This document shows positions 18,494-26,838 of a stretch of 64,000 nucleotides of DNA, one piece after another. The DNA is from Opitutaceae bacterium UBA2377 (lineage in GTDB: Bacteria > Verrucomicrobiota > Verrucomicrobiia > Opitutales > Opitutaceae): contig DDSZ01000046.1 in assembly GCA_002344205.1 (NCBI GenBank), forward strand, positions 151,980 through 215,979, given 5' to 3'. Numbering within the stretch: position 1 is the stretch's first letter; every line of letters starts with the position of its first letter. A program made the translations under genes and the position numbers. Under the pieces are notes generated by a model. The model had not been told where the DNA came from. It searched no databases and saw only the letters and a program-made list of their open reading frames with translations.

Positions 18494-19339
18494 ATGCCCC
18501 GACTTGCCGAAGCCTTTCTTCTCTTTGACCAGAAAACCGCCCCGGAACTGGCCGACCATCATTTTGAGCCCGAGTGGTGGAACCGGCAGGCGGCGATCGT
18601 GGATGTGGCCCAAGGCCGGGGCACGGTGTTTTTTGCACAGATGGGCGCGCGGGTCTGGGCGCTGCGGCGCTACCTGCGGGGCGGCTGGATGGGGCGGATC
18701 AACCGGGAGCGGTATTTCTGGCCGGGGCTGCACAACAGCAGGCCGTGGCGCGAGTGGCATCTGCTCACCGAACTGCGGGAGCGCGGACTGCCGGTGCCGC
18801 GGCCGATTGCCGCCCGGGTCAAGCGCACCGGGTTGATCTACCGCGGTGATCTCATCACGGAGCGCATCGAAGCGACCACTCCGCTTTGCCAGCTCATCCG
18901 TGCAGGGGAAGTGACGGCTGACGACTGGAGTCGCATTGGTGCGCTGCTGGCGCGTTTTCACGGCCACGGGGTGCGGCATGATGATATCAACGTCAGCAAT
19001 GTGCTGCGCGATGCACACGGGACCTTTCACCTGATTGATTTCGACAAGGCATGCATCGTGCCCGCCGGAGGCTGGCTGGCAGCCAACCTCGCGCGGTTCC
19101 GCCGGTCCATCGACAAACTGTTGCAAGCTTCCGGCACCAGCCTCGATCCGAAGCACTGGGCCAACTTCCTGGATGGCTATGGAGCTGAGGATGCCATGCG
19201 CGAGGAGATCGAGCAGCGGTTGCTCCGGCGGCGGCGATCTTGGTGGCAGCCGGCCCTGGCCTGCGTGGGTTGTGATGTGATGCTGGGCCTGACGATTGAT
19301 CTCGGGTTGTTTGCCACGATGGTGGATCTGGTGCCATGA
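18494..19339 (+). CDS. kdkA: 3-deoxy-D-manno-octulosonic acid kinase (KdkA/WaaP family)
   Basis: A protein of 281 residues with a small-kinase fold. The catalytic segment RHDDINVSNVL carries D164 and N169, and LIDFDKA (D182) is the metal-binding site; this matches the HxDLNxxN pattern of Kdo kinases. KdkA phosphorylates Kdo of the lipopolysaccharide inner core on the cytoplasmic side, so the organism probably makes Kdo-type LPS. The ATG at 18494 lies 153 bases from the divergent ABC gene. It is followed by pldA after 50 bases, another outer-membrane gene. The alternative is a close WaaP-type heptose kinase. Confidence 0.85.
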   Translation: MPRLAEAFLLFDQKTAPELADHHFEPEWWNRQAAIVDVAQGRGTVFFAQMGARVWALRRYLRGGWMGRINRERYFWPGLHNSRPWREWHLLTELRERGLPVPRPIAARVKRTGLIYRGDLITERIEATTPLCQLIRAGEVTADDWSRIGALLARFHGHGVRHDDINVSNVLRDAHGTFHLIDFDKACIVPAGGWLAANLARFRRSIDKLLQASGTSLDPKHWANFLDGYGAEDAMREEIEQRLLRRRRSWWQPALACVGCDVMLGLTIDLGLFATMVDLVP

Positions 19340-19389
19340 TGCGTGCCCCCGTGGGCGGCATCCGGCATGAATTTCGCTACCTTGGTGCC

Positions 19390-20580
19390 ATGAGGTTAAT
19401 TTTTAGAACTTTCTGCTTCCTGCTCCTGTTGGGTGTGGGCACGGTCCGCGGAGTCATCGTGAACCTCGCCGGGCCGATTGAGGCGGTGGGAGTCGGCGCC
19501 GAGGTGGGTGTCGAGTTGGTCTTGCTGAATCCGGCGGCGGAGACCGTTGCGCTCACCTTGCCGGGCAGCCTGTCCGGCCGGCTTTCCGCGGATCACTACC
19601 GGCAATGGCCGGTGCAGTTGCAGGCGGTGCTGCGCGAAACCGAGCCGGTGACGGTGGCGGCGCGTGGTTTTGCCGTGCGCGACTACGTGCTGCGATTGCC
19701 GGCGGAGGCCCGCGGCCGGCTGGTGCTGGAGCTGCCGCCGCCCTTTGCCGGAAAACTGGCCTTGGAGGTGCATGCTGCGATGAGTGAAGCCAAGCCGGTG
19801 CGCGCCCCTCTTAGTAATCTGGTGCCGCCGCGCACGGTGGAGGCGGCGGTGCAGCGGACCTTCGCCCGGCGCTTTAGCGCGCATGAGCCGATCTATTTCA
19901 TCTACGGTAACGAAGCGCAGGCGGCGAAGTTCCAGTTCAGCTTTCGTTACCGGATTGCCGGGGCCGAACCGGCGCCCGGCGAAGAGGTGGCGGCGGTGCA
20001 TCGCTGGTTCTTTGGCTTCACGCAGCGGTCGCTGTGGGATATCACGGCCTACTCCAGCCCGTTTTACGACACCAGTTACATGCCGGAGCTGTTTTTCGAG
20101 TCCCAGGCGGTAATGAATGAGAGCGGCGGTTTCAAGTGGCTTGGCTATCAGGCCGGCGCCCGGCATGAGTCCAATGGGCGGACCGGCTTCGGTTCGCGCA
20201 GCCTTAATACCGTCTATTTCCGTCCCGGCATGGCCTTCGGCCGGCTCGATGGCTGGAATCTCATCGTGGCGCCGCGGATCCATGCCTACGTGTCCGATTT
20301 GTCCGACAACGACAACATCCGCGACTACCGCGGCAACGTTGACCTGTTGCTGGCGTTTGGGAAAAACGACCGGTTGGCCGTGACCGTGGCCGGCCGGCTG
20401 GGGCGCGGCGGCCATAGGGGCAGCGTGGAGAGCAGCCTGACGATCCCCGTGAAATTTGCGGCGCCGTTCGATTTCGCGACCTACTTCATGCTGCAATATT
20501 GGAGCGGCTACGGCGAGAGCCTGTTGGACTACAACGTGCGGTCCACGGCCCTGCGGGCGGGCTTTTCGCTGGTAAGATGA
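19390..20580 (+). CDS. pldA: Outer-membrane phospholipase A with N-terminal extension
   Basis: A protein of 396 residues with a signal peptide (RLIFRTFCFLLLLGVGTVRG). The OmpLA catalytic signature is clear: ARHESNGR with H259 and S261, and SRSLNTVY with N273, giving the His-Ser-Asn triad. Alternating beta strands surround it as in the 12-strand barrel. Between the signal peptide and the barrel lies an extra region of about 130 residues not found in E. coli PldA, which is about 270 residues when mature. The ATG at 19390 directly precedes the signal peptide. The enzyme hydrolyses phospholipids that have flipped to the outer leaflet. Confidence 0.88.
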   Translation: MRLIFRTFCFLLLLGVGTVRGVIVNLAGPIEAVGVGAEVGVELVLLNPAAETVALTLPGSLSGRLSADHYRQWPVQLQAVLRETEPVTVAARGFAVRDYVLRLPAEARGRLVLELPPPFAGKLALEVHAAMSEAKPVRAPLSNLVPPRTVEAAVQRTFARRFSAHEPIYFIYGNEAQAAKFQFSFRYRIAGAEPAPGEEVAAVHRWFFGFTQRSLWDITAYSSPFYDTSYMPELFFESQAVMNESGGFKWLGYQAGARHESNGRTGFGSRSLNTVYFRPGMAFGRLDGWNLIVAPRIHAYVSDLSDNDNIRDYRGNVDLLLAFGKNDRLAVTVAGRLGRGGHRGSVESSLTIPVKFAAPFDFATYFMLQYWSGYGESLLDYNVRSTALRAGFSLVR

Positions 20581-20595
20581 ACCGGCGGCAGCGGC

Positions 20596-21390
20596 TCAGT
20601 CGTGACCGAGCCGGCGGTAGTCGAGCACGGTGTGGCTGATGGCACCTTGTTCGAGGCATTTTATGTCGGTGAGCGGCTCGGCAGGGGAGACGTCGTGGAT
20701 CTTGCCCCAGAGCAACCGGTGCGAGCCGTCGTCGGCCGCCGGGCTGAAAAGCCCCGGCACCTGCACCTGTGCAGGCACGGTGCGTCGGACCGGTGAATCG
20801 GGCGCGCACGGGCAGGGGCTGTTGATATTATGAACGGTAAAACTGTTGGCCGGGGTGGCGGGAAATATCTCCGCGACGAGCCGGGCGGCGTGGGCGGCGG
20901 TATTTTTTAGGGTCGTGAGCAGTTCGCCCTCCGGGGCGCCGCCGCGCTCCTTGAGGTGGTTGTAAACCTCCTCGGAAACATCCTGCGAGACGGCGAGGGC
21001 GGGCAGGCCGTGCAGCGCGCCTTCCCAGGCCCCGGCCACGGTGCCGCTGGCGAGGACAAAGCCGAGCGAGCAATTGAAGCCGACGTTGATACCGCTCACC
21101 ACGCCGTCGAGCCGGAGTGGCGCGCCGGCCAAGGTGGGCAGCAGGTGGGCGATGGCGATGTTGACACAGTCAGACGGCGTGCCGTCCACGATCCAGGTGG
21201 GGCAGCCGAAGCCGCGGTCCACGGCGGCGGATTTGACGGGGCGGTGGCGGGTCTTGGATGCACCGGTCCAGCTTTGCTCGGTCACGGGAGCGATGACGTA
21301 GAGTTCGTGGCCGGCGGCCTTGAGCGCGAAGATGAGCTCGTGCAGGAAAAGGGAGCCGATGCCGTCGTCGTTGGTGACCAAAAGTCGCAT
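20596..21390 (-). CDS. surE: 5'/3'-nucleotidase SurE
   Basis: A protein of 264 residues starting MRLLVTNDDGIG, the diagnostic SurE metal-binding start with N7, D8 and D9. The further motifs IVDGTPSDCVNIA and SGINVGFNCS follow, with the second providing the conserved Asn. SurE removes phosphate from nucleoside monophosphates and is linked to stationary-phase survival. I use the ATG at 21390, since the longer reading adds only six residues before the conserved strand. It converges with pldA across 15 bases. Confidence 0.93.
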   Translation of the reverse strand: MRLLVTNDDGIGSLFLHELIFALKAAGHELYVIAPVTEQSWTGASKTRHRPVKSAAVDRGFGCPTWIVDGTPSDCVNIAIAHLLPTLAGAPLRLDGVVSGINVGFNCSLGFVLASGTVAGAWEGALHGLPALAVSQDVSEEVYNHLKERGGAPEGELLTTLKNTAAHAARLVAEIFPATPANSFTVHNINSPCPCAPDSPVRRTVPAQVQVPGLFSPAADDGSHRLLWGKIHDVSPAEPLTDIKCLEQGAISHTVLDYRRLGHD

Positions 21391-21655
21391 GGCAAAAGCT
21401 GATAGCAATATGCGCTAAGCGGTAAGCCCAAACTTGGGGAATCTTAACGCCGCGTTGCCTAGTGCCGTTGATATTTGTCTGGGTAGCGGCGAAAGGTAGG
21501 GTCTGACCTCCGGGCAGGCCGGTAAACGATACGCTGCCTGCCGGTCCGCTCGGAGAGCGGACCCTACCGGCGCTGCCGCGCCTGGGTGCGACGCTCAGGG
21601 CTTATATTAACCCGGTCCAGATCACCATGGTCAGGCCGGCGGATGCGAAGAGGCG
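21391..21655. other. Gene-free stretch upstream of surE and downstream of pnp
   Basis: This 265-base stretch should hold the surE promoter at its left end, although no consensus pair is convincing. It contains the palindromic repeat listed separately at 21495-21588. No small coding sequence with a good start was seen on either strand. Confidence 0.5.
21495..21588. repeat. GGTAGGGTC palindromic intergenic repeat, copy A
   Basis: Nested inverted repeats: outer arms ggtagggtc (21495-21503) and gaccctacc (21560-21568), inner arms ggtccgctc (21543-21551) and gagcggacc (21555-21563) around gga. The right half (21556-21588) matches 53109-53141 at 29 of 33 bases. No coding capacity. Confidence 0.65.
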
Positions 21656-21686
21656 CAAAAAAGCCGCGACCCGGAGGTCGCGGCTT
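21656..21686 (-). terminator. Rho-independent terminator of pnp
   Basis: On the minus strand an 11-bp perfect stem (aagccgcgacc with ggtcgcggctt, loop tccg) is followed by TTTTTTG. It lies about 25 bases after the pnp stop, the expected position for a strong intrinsic terminator. Confidence 0.9.
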
Positions 21687-21711
21687 GAAGGGTTAGCTGT
21701 CCCGCCCTGCC

Positions 21712-23925
21712 TTACGATTGCGCGGGGGCTTCGGCGGCGGGGGCGGCTGCGCCACCCTGCTGCTTCTGCGCCTCAAGATCCTTCAACGCGGCCTTGCGGC
21801 TGAGGCGGACCTTGCCGGAGCGTTCGTCGATGCCGATGCACTTCACCGTGATGGAGTCGCCTTCCTTGACGACGTCCTCGGTGCGGCGCACGCGGAAGTC
21901 GGCGAGCTCGCTGATGTGGCAGAGGCCTTCCTTGCCGGGCGTGCACTCGACGAAGCAGCCGAACTCCTTCACGCCGGTCACGCGGCCGGTGTAGATCTTG
22001 CCGATCTCGATGGGTTCGCCACCGCCACCGCCACCAGCACCGCCGCCACAGAGGCCGTCGATTTCCTTGATGGCGCGGGCCATGGCCTCGCCGTTGTTGG
22101 AGTAGATGAAGACCTTGCCGGAATCATCCTCGGCGATGTCGATCTGCGCGCCCGTGGTCTCGGTAATACGGCGGATGGTCTTGCCGCCGGGGCCGATGAG
22201 GAGGCCGATCTTCTCGGGGTTGATCTGGATGGTCTGGATGCGCGGGGCATACTGGCTGAGGTCGGCGCGGGGCGCGGGCAGCGAGGCGAGCATGACCTTG
22301 AGGATCTCGATGCGGGCCTCGCGGCACTGATGCACGGCGGCTTTGACGATTTCGAAGGGCAGGCCGTTGATCTTCAGGTCGAGCTGGAAGCCCGTGATGC
22401 CCTTGGTCGTGCCGGCGATCTTGAAGTCCATGTCGCCGAAGTGGTCTTCCTCACCGAGGATGTCGGTGATCGTGACCCACTTCTTGATGGCGCCGGAGGC
22501 GTCCATCTCGGTCATGAGGCCGCAGGAGATGCCGGCGACCGGCGCGGTGATGGGCACGCCGGCGTCCATGAGGGCGAGGCAGCCGCCGCAGATCGAGGCC
22601 ATCGAGGTCGAGCCGTTGGAGGCCATGATCTCGGAGACGACGCGAATGGAGTAGGGGAACACGTCCTCGGGCGGGAGCACCGGCACGAGCGAGCGCTCGG
22701 CGAGGGCGCCGTGGCCGATTTCGCGGCGGCCGGGGCCGATGAAGCGGCCGGCTTCGCCGACGGAGAACGGCGGGAAGTTGTAGTGGAGGATGAACGACTT
22801 GGAGGTCGCACCGCCGGTGAGGCCGTCCATGTCCTGCGCTTCCTTCGTCGGCCCGAGGGTGACGAGGGCGATGTTCTGGGTGTCGCCGCGTTGGAACGTG
22901 GCGGAACCGTGGACGCGCGGGAGGACGCCGACCTCGGCGTGGAGCGGGCGGAGGGACTTGGCATCGCGCTTGTCGGAGCGCACGCCCTGGGCGAGCACGG
23001 TGGCGCGGTAGGCCTTGTATTGGAGGTCCTCGAACACGACGTTGAGATCAACATCGGTGAACTTGTCGGCACCGAGCTCGGCGGTGAGGGCGGCCTTGGC
23101 CTCTTCCTTGAGCGCCTTCACGTTGGCGGAGCGGACGTTCTTCTCGTAGCCAAAGATGGCGGCGGAGACGCGCTCGGCGGGGACGACGCGCTCGATGATG
23201 GCGCGGGCTTCGGGCGTGGCGCCGACGAGCTTGAAGACGGCCTTCGGTTTGCCGGCGAGCTGCTGGAGCTCACGGATCGCGGCGATGATCGGCTGGATGG
23301 ACTTGTGGCCGAATTCCAGTGCCTCGATGAATTTCTCCTCGGGGATCTGGTCGGCGGAGCCCTCGATCATCAGCATGTCCTTTTCGTTGCCGACGTAGAT
23401 GAGGTCGAGCGACGAGGAATACATCTGCTCGATGGTCGGGTTGGCGACGAACTGGTCCTCGATCAAGGCGACGCGCACGCAGCCGATCGGCCCGTTCCAC
23501 GGAATGTCGGAGATGGCGAGGGCGGCGCTGGCGCCGTTGACCATCGCGATGTCGGAGTCGTTGACGAGGTCGGCCGAGAAGAGCTGGCCGATGATCTGCA
23601 CCTCGTTGAGGAAGCCCTCGGGGAAGAGCGGGCGGCAGGGACGGTCGCAGAGACGGGAGATGAGGATCTCGCGCTCGGAGGGGCGGCCCTCGCGCTTGAA
23701 GTAGCCGCCGGGGAAGCGGCCGGCCGCGGCGTATTTGTCGCGGTAATCGACGGTGAGCGGGAAGAAGTCCTGCCCGGGGCGCATGGTCTGCGCGGCGCAG
23801 GCGGTGACGAAGACGTTGGTCTCGCCGACGTTGACGTTGACGGCCCCGCCCGCGAGCTGGGCGTAGGTGCCGGTGGAGAACGTGAGCCCGAGGCCGGGCA
23901 CGGTGACGCTATGTTTCTGTTTCAT
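21712..23925 (-). CDS. pnp: Polynucleotide phosphorylase
   Basis: A protein of 737 residues with the full PNPase layout: two RNase PH domains (about 1-215 and 310-550) around an all-helical linker, a KH domain ([20 protein letters not shown]) near 565-620, and an S1 domain ([14 protein letters not shown]) near 640-710. The phosphate-site segments [11 protein letters not shown] and MEASI-type loops are intact. KH and S1 are joined by a glycine-only linker (CGGGAGGGGGG) coded by a GGT/GGC repeat, which is longer than usual. PNPase degrades RNA 3' to 5' using phosphate. It lies downstream of rpsO, the classic order, with a hairpin-rich gap between. Confidence 0.97.
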   Translation of the reverse strand: MKQKHSVTVPGLGLTFSTGTYAQLAGGAVNVNVGETNVFVTACAAQTMRPGQDFFPLTVDYRDKYAAAGRFPGGYFKREGRPSEREILISRLCDRPCRPLFPEGFLNEVQIIGQLFSADLVNDSDIAMVNGASAALAISDIPWNGPIGCVRVALIEDQFVANPTIEQMYSSSLDLIYVGNEKDMLMIEGSADQIPEEKFIEALEFGHKSIQPIIAAIRELQQLAGKPKAVFKLVGATPEARAIIERVVPAERVSAAIFGYEKNVRSANVKALKEEAKAALTAELGADKFTDVDLNVVFEDLQYKAYRATVLAQGVRSDKRDAKSLRPLHAEVGVLPRVHGSATFQRGDTQNIALVTLGPTKEAQDMDGLTGGATSKSFILHYNFPPFSVGEAGRFIGPGRREIGHGALAERSLVPVLPPEDVFPYSIRVVSEIMASNGSTSMASICGGCLALMDAGVPITAPVAGISCGLMTEMDASGAIKKWVTITDILGEEDHFGDMDFKIAGTTKGITGFQLDLKINGLPFEIVKAAVHQCREARIEILKVMLASLPAPRADLSQYAPRIQTIQINPEKIGLLIGPGGKTIRRITETTGAQIDIAEDDSGKVFIYSNNGEAMARAIKEIDGLCGGGAGGGGGGEPIEIGKIYTGRVTGVKEFGCFVECTPGKEGLCHISELADFRVRRTEDVVKEGDSITVKCIGIDERSGKVRLSRKAALKDLEAQKQQGGAAAPAAEAPAQS

Positions 23926-24088
23926 TTTCGGTTTTCGGATAAAGTGTCTCGGATAAGGCGAATGCGGTCAGCGACACGGGACTGAACGGACTCGTTGGCC
24001 TCCTGAGCGGAGGCGGCGAACGCCGGAGGGCGGTCGCGTGGTTGGGGTTGCACGAACCCGCTTGGTCTCCTCGGGCTTGACCCGAGAG

Positions 24089-24130
24089 ATTTCCATCAGG
24101 CGCCGGTCTGGGGCGGCGCCTGATGGAAAT
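24089..24130 (-). promoter_or_regulatory. Perfect 16-bp inverted repeat in the rpsO-pnp leader
   Basis: Arms atttccatcaggcgcc (24089-24104) and ggcgcctgatggaaat (24115-24130) surround a 10-base loop. A second small hairpin (tcggg-cttga-cccga, 24071-24085) follows directly in the RNA. In E. coli a long hairpin in the pnp leader is cut by RNase III and mediates autoregulation by PNPase. The position, about 165 bases before the pnp start, suits the same role. No T-run follows, so it is unlikely to be a terminator. Confidence 0.6.
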
Positions 24131-24163
24131 GTCCCGGTCGGGGCGACGAGTGTCGGAAAGACA

Positions 24164-24192
24164 ACGGGCGACCCGCGGATCGGGTCGCCCGT
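24164..24192 (-). terminator. Hairpin terminator after rpsO
   Basis: A perfect 12-bp stem (acgggcgacccg with cgggtcgcccgt, 5-base loop) starts 14 bases after the rpsO stop. On the minus strand it is followed by TGTCTTTCC, a weak T-rich tail. It may terminate only part of the transcripts and let the rest reach pnp. Confidence 0.7.
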
Positions 24193-24205
24193 GTGACAAA
24201 GTTGG

Positions 24206-24472
24206 TTAGCGGCGAAGGCTCAGCTTTTGCAGGAGCTCGGTATACTTGGGAAGATCGTGCTTCTTGAGGTAATCGAGCAGCTTGCGGCGGCGGGAAGCCA
24301 TCTGGAGGAGGCCGCGGCGCGAGTGGAAGTCCTTGCGATGCGTGCGGAGGTGCTCGGTCAGGTGATTGATCCGGGCGGACAACAGCGCGATCTGGACTTC
24401 GGACGAACCGGTATCCTTCTCGTGGGTTTTGTAGGCGGCGATGATTTCGGGTTTAACGACTGGAGTTGACAT
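24206..24472 (-). CDS. rpsO: 30S ribosomal protein S15
   Basis: A protein of 88 residues with the S15 signature: [22 protein letters not shown] and [12 protein letters not shown], followed by [10 protein letters not shown]15 binds the central domain of 16S rRNA and helps assemble the small-subunit platform. The length matches the family (about 89). It is followed by pnp, the order seen in many bacteria. The leader before the start codon is structured (see the separate entry), and S15 is known to repress its own translation in several bacteria through unrelated leader folds. Confidence 0.98.
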   Translation of the reverse strand: MSTPVVKPEIIAAYKTHEKDTGSSEVQIALLSARINHLTEHLRTHRKDFHSRRGLLQMASRRRKLLDYLKKHDLPKYTELLQKLSLRR

Positions 24473-24840
24473 GGTTTAGTTGTTGATTTGCACGACTGTA
24501 GGGAACCCGGGAGGGTTCCGTGCCGCCCGCCGCGGCCCTTGTAATCGGGCTCTGGCCGGCGTCACCGTTCCAACCCCGGCGAACCGGGGCCAGTCATGGT
24601 GGTCCCCCGCAACCGGCGGGTTTCCACTGACGCAAGGGCGGAGAATCCGAAACCGCCAAGGCCGGCGCAAGCGAAAACTTGCTGGTGCTGGCGGCACCCG
24701 CCGCATGGCCGGCAAGGCGGTCATAACAGCCAACAAACCACGCCTGGCCCCGGGTTGATCGTCCACGGGTAATTGCCATCGCAGCTTGCGGGTCATGCCA
24801 TCGATTCGGCCAGTCGCGAGTTATGCGTAAATCTTAATAC
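24473..24840 (-). promoter_or_regulatory. Structured rpsO leader region
   Basis: A gene-free stretch with several hairpins on the minus strand. The closest to rpsO is ggaaccc-tccc-gggttcc (24502-24519). Further up is ccccgg-ttcg-ccggggt with a UUCG tetraloop (24574-24589), itself enclosed by complementary ctggcc and ggccag segments, and ggtgc-cgcca-gcacc. Short reading frames here show no conserved protein pattern. It may be an S15 autoregulatory leader; no known riboswitch family was recognised. Confidence 0.4.
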
Positions 24841-25562
24841 TTAAAACCTGACCCCCTTTGGCTCCTTTGGCTCTTTTTGGCTCCCCGGCATGTTGGCTTT
24901 CGGGTTCGGGTTATCGGTTAACCCGCCCTCTGCCAACCCTCTCCAAATGTGCGAAACATGCCGGACGTTACCTTTGATTGGCCTGTGGGGTTCACTTTTT
25001 TAAGGCCCGGTATATACCACGCGTAAGCAAAATCGAAAATGTTTCCTGTGTGGCAGGACTGTTAGACATTGATTCATACCATCGGATATTAGCATGCTCG
25101 CTAAGTTCTCCTGAAGAAAGAACTCTACTGCCTTTCGGGCTTAACATAATCTCTACTCTGACAACAAATATTTCAAACCCCGTGTTTGGCAAGGTATCGT
25201 ATCGTATCTCGACAGAATCGATTACATCCCAGTCACTATGAATTTTAGAATCATCAATTCTAACAAGGCCAAATTCTTCTAAAATACTCTCTACATCAGC
25301 TACCAGCTTTACACGATTAGACTGCGCGGCTTGAAATGCCACATAGTTCACCGATAAAGGGCTTTTATAATAATATCTATTAAGCTCTCCATCTGCCTGT
25401 TCGATTTTAGCCGTTTTAATATCTAATCCTGCATTGACAACTAAAGGAGTATTAGCGCACCCAGAGATAAGAAACACTGCGAGCATGCTTATTATAATAT
25501 AACGTTCTCTATTCTTCATATAGGAAAGGGGGCAGAAAGGGAGAAAGGGGGTCAGGTTTTAA
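24841..25562. mobile_element. Cassette bounded by perfect 19-bp inverted repeats, one AT-rich gene
   Basis: The ends ttaaaacctgaccccctt(t) at 24841-24859 and its exact reverse complement at 25544-25562 bound 722 bases. The interior holds one AT-rich lipoprotein gene and no transposase. Inside the left end three agccaaa words repeat on the minus strand. A 10-bp inverted repeat (24885-24894 with 24955-24964) encloses a gggtta-tcggt-taaccc hairpin (24908-24924). GC content inside is far below that of both flanks. Similar ggtcag-type ends flank mobile elements in other genomes (from memory). It may be a non-autonomous element moved by a transposase elsewhere. Confidence 0.55.
24992..25519 (-). 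CDS. Putative lipoprotein of foreign base composition
   Basis: A protein of 175 residues with a lipoprotein signal (LAVFLISGCANT, Cys at the +1 position). No family is recognised. The mature part contains beta-strand patterns (IDSVEIRYDTLPNTGFEIFVVRVEIML). Codon use is strongly AT-rich (many AAT, ATA, TTA, AGA), unlike every neighbour, which indicates recent acquisition. It lies alone within the inverted-repeat cassette and probably has its own promoter in the AT-rich bases before 25544. The start ATG at 25519 immediately precedes the basic n-region MKNRER. Confidence 0.75.
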   Translation of the reverse strand: MKNRERYIIISMLAVFLISGCANTPLVVNAGLDIKTAKIEQADGELNRYYYKSPLSVNYVAFQAAQSNRVKLVADVESILEEFGLVRIDDSKIHSDWDVIDSVEIRYDTLPNTGFEIFVVRVEIMLSPKGSRVLSSGELSEHANIRWYESMSNSPATQETFSILLTRGIYRALKK

Positions 25563-25670
25563 TGTTTTCATTCAGTGCATGCTGGAACTGGGTCGAGGGG
25601 CTGGGTTGTCGTAGGGGGCTGACTCAGAGGCTTTTTATTTTGGGCATTGGTATCAGCGGCGCAGGGGGCC

Positions 25671-26054
25671 TCAGCCGGCGCGGATGTTCAGGTGGCGGAC
25701 TTCCTGGCAGCCGGGGAGCTGGCGGATTTTTTCCGCCAGCTGGTCGCGGTGCATGAAGAGCTCGTTGCGCACCACGGAATGGGAGGCGTGGACGGTGAGC
25801 CGGCCGCGTTCGAGGGTGACGACGTGGGAATAGGCGGCGTTGGCGGCACCGACCAGTTGCGTCCAGTGGTCGCGGATGGTGTGCTCGGGGGCGTCGCGGC
25901 CAATACGGTGTTTTTGCAGCAGGTCCTCGACGAGCGCGGCGAGGGGCTTGGTCGCGCGCTTGACCTGCCGGCGCGGCTCCTCGGTCGGCACTTGCCGCAG
26001 GTCGCTGATAAGTTCCTCGGCCAGCTTGCTGAACTGGTGGGGCTGGTCAGGCAT
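25671..26054 (-). CDS. dciA: DUF721/DciA-like protein
   Basis: A protein of 127 residues with the DUF721 pattern: IRDHWTQLVGAANAAYSHVVTLERGRLTVHASHSVVRNELFMHR is represented by its core WTQLVGAAN and HASHSVVRNEL, followed by IRQLPGCQEVRHLNIR. DciA-type proteins recruit the replicative helicase DnaB in bacteria lacking DnaC; they share this domain. Here the domain is C-terminal with a basic N-terminal segment. The start at 26054 overlaps the stop of the upstream glycosyltransferase by 8 bases, an unusual pairing. An alternative is a DUF721 protein with another role. Confidence 0.75.
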   Translation of the reverse strand: MPDQPHQFSKLAEELISDLRQVPTEEPRRQVKRATKPLAALVEDLLQKHRIGRDAPEHTIRDHWTQLVGAANAAYSHVVTLERGRLTVHASHSVVRNELFMHRDQLAEKIRQLPGCQEVRHLNIRAG

Positions 26055-26835
26055 CGGGAGGGCGTTGGTGCTCCTGTTCGTAGAGCCGGCTGTAGCGGAC
26101 GAAGGCGCCGAAGGCGGTGGCCCAGGCGATGTAGAAACCGGGGTAACCGTCGAGGAAGCCCAGCTTGATGAAATAGGCGCGGAAGAAACGCCAGCCGGGG
26201 CGGAAGACAGCGGCGAAGACGGAAAACTTTCCGCTCTTGGCCTGCTGCTGTTGCAGGAAGAGATCGGCGAAGGGGTTGATCTTGGCCACGTGGCTGGAAA
26301 GCGTGGGGAAGGAGTAGTGGTGCAGGTCGCCGGTGAGCGTGGCGACCGGGCCGTCGCAGACCATTTTCTCATGCACGAAAGCATCGCCGCCCCAGCGGGC
26401 GGCGGCGCGACGGATCAGGCGCAGACTCAGATCGGGATACCAATCGCCGTGCCTGATCCAACGGTCGATGAACCAGACCTTGCGCGGAAACCTTGCGCCG
26501 GCGAACGCGTCCCGGTCCGCTCGGTCGAGGAACGCCGTGATGGCGGCGCGGAGGGCCGGCGAGACTTCCTCGTCCGCATCGAGGCAGAGCGCCCATGGGT
26601 GGGTGGCGCGGGCGTTGGCCCAGTTCTTCGTGTCACGGTAGCCGCGCCACTCCGTGTGGTGCACGGTGGCGCCGAAACCCCGCGCGATCTTTTCGCTTTC
26701 GTCGGTGGTGGCGTTGAGCACGACGACGATCTCCGCCACCCAGCCGGACACGCTGGCGAGACAGCGCGGCAGGTTGGACGCCTCGTTGCGGGCGACGATC
26801 ACGACGGAAATGGGCAGCGGAACGGTATGGGACAT
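26047..26835 (-). CDS. Family 2 glycosyltransferase (WaaE/KdtX-like)
   Basis: A GT-A enzyme of 262 residues starting with ISVVIVARNEASNLPRCL. DLDADEE-type metal site appears as LCLDADEEVSP near residue 87. The motif WRGYRDTKNWANARATHPWAL and HYSFPTLSSHVAKIN are characteristic of WaaE/KdtX-type LPS-core glucosyltransferases. The C-terminal part carries a hydrophobic stretch that may associate with the membrane. It overlaps dciA by 8 bases. Upstream it is separated from another GT2 by a REP-type repeat pair that fills nearly the whole gap. Confidence 0.85.
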   Translation of the reverse strand: MSHTVPLPISVVIVARNEASNLPRCLASVSGWVAEIVVVLNATTDESEKIARGFGATVHHTEWRGYRDTKNWANARATHPWALCLDADEEVSPALRAAITAFLDRADRDAFAGARFPRKVWFIDRWIRHGDWYPDLSLRLIRRAAARWGGDAFVHEKMVCDGPVATLTGDLHHYSFPTLSSHVAKINPFADLFLQQQQAKSGKFSVFAAVFRPGWRFFRAYFIKLGFLDGYPGFYIAWATAFGAFVRYSRLYEQEHQRPPDA

Positions 26836-26838
26836 CGG

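Noticed and set aside
22019..22045. GCC/ACC trinucleotide run in pnp as a phase-variable repeat
   Set aside because: The units are triplets, so length changes would not shift the frame, and the run encodes a glycine linker between KH and S1.
21718..23985. Long plus-strand frame opposite pnp (755 codons)
   Set aside because: It is a GC-skew shadow of pnp, with Glu/Gly/Ala/Val-rich nonsense and no domain pattern.
24480..24796. Short frames of about 90-106 codons on both strands in the rpsO leader
   Set aside because: No conserved pattern or good start; the hairpins explain the sequence better.
24885..24975. Nested inverted repeat after the lipoprotein gene as an integron attC site
   Set aside because: The cassette-like layout is suggestive, but the required GTTRRRY and RYYYAAC core sites are not present in matching positions, and no integrase is near.
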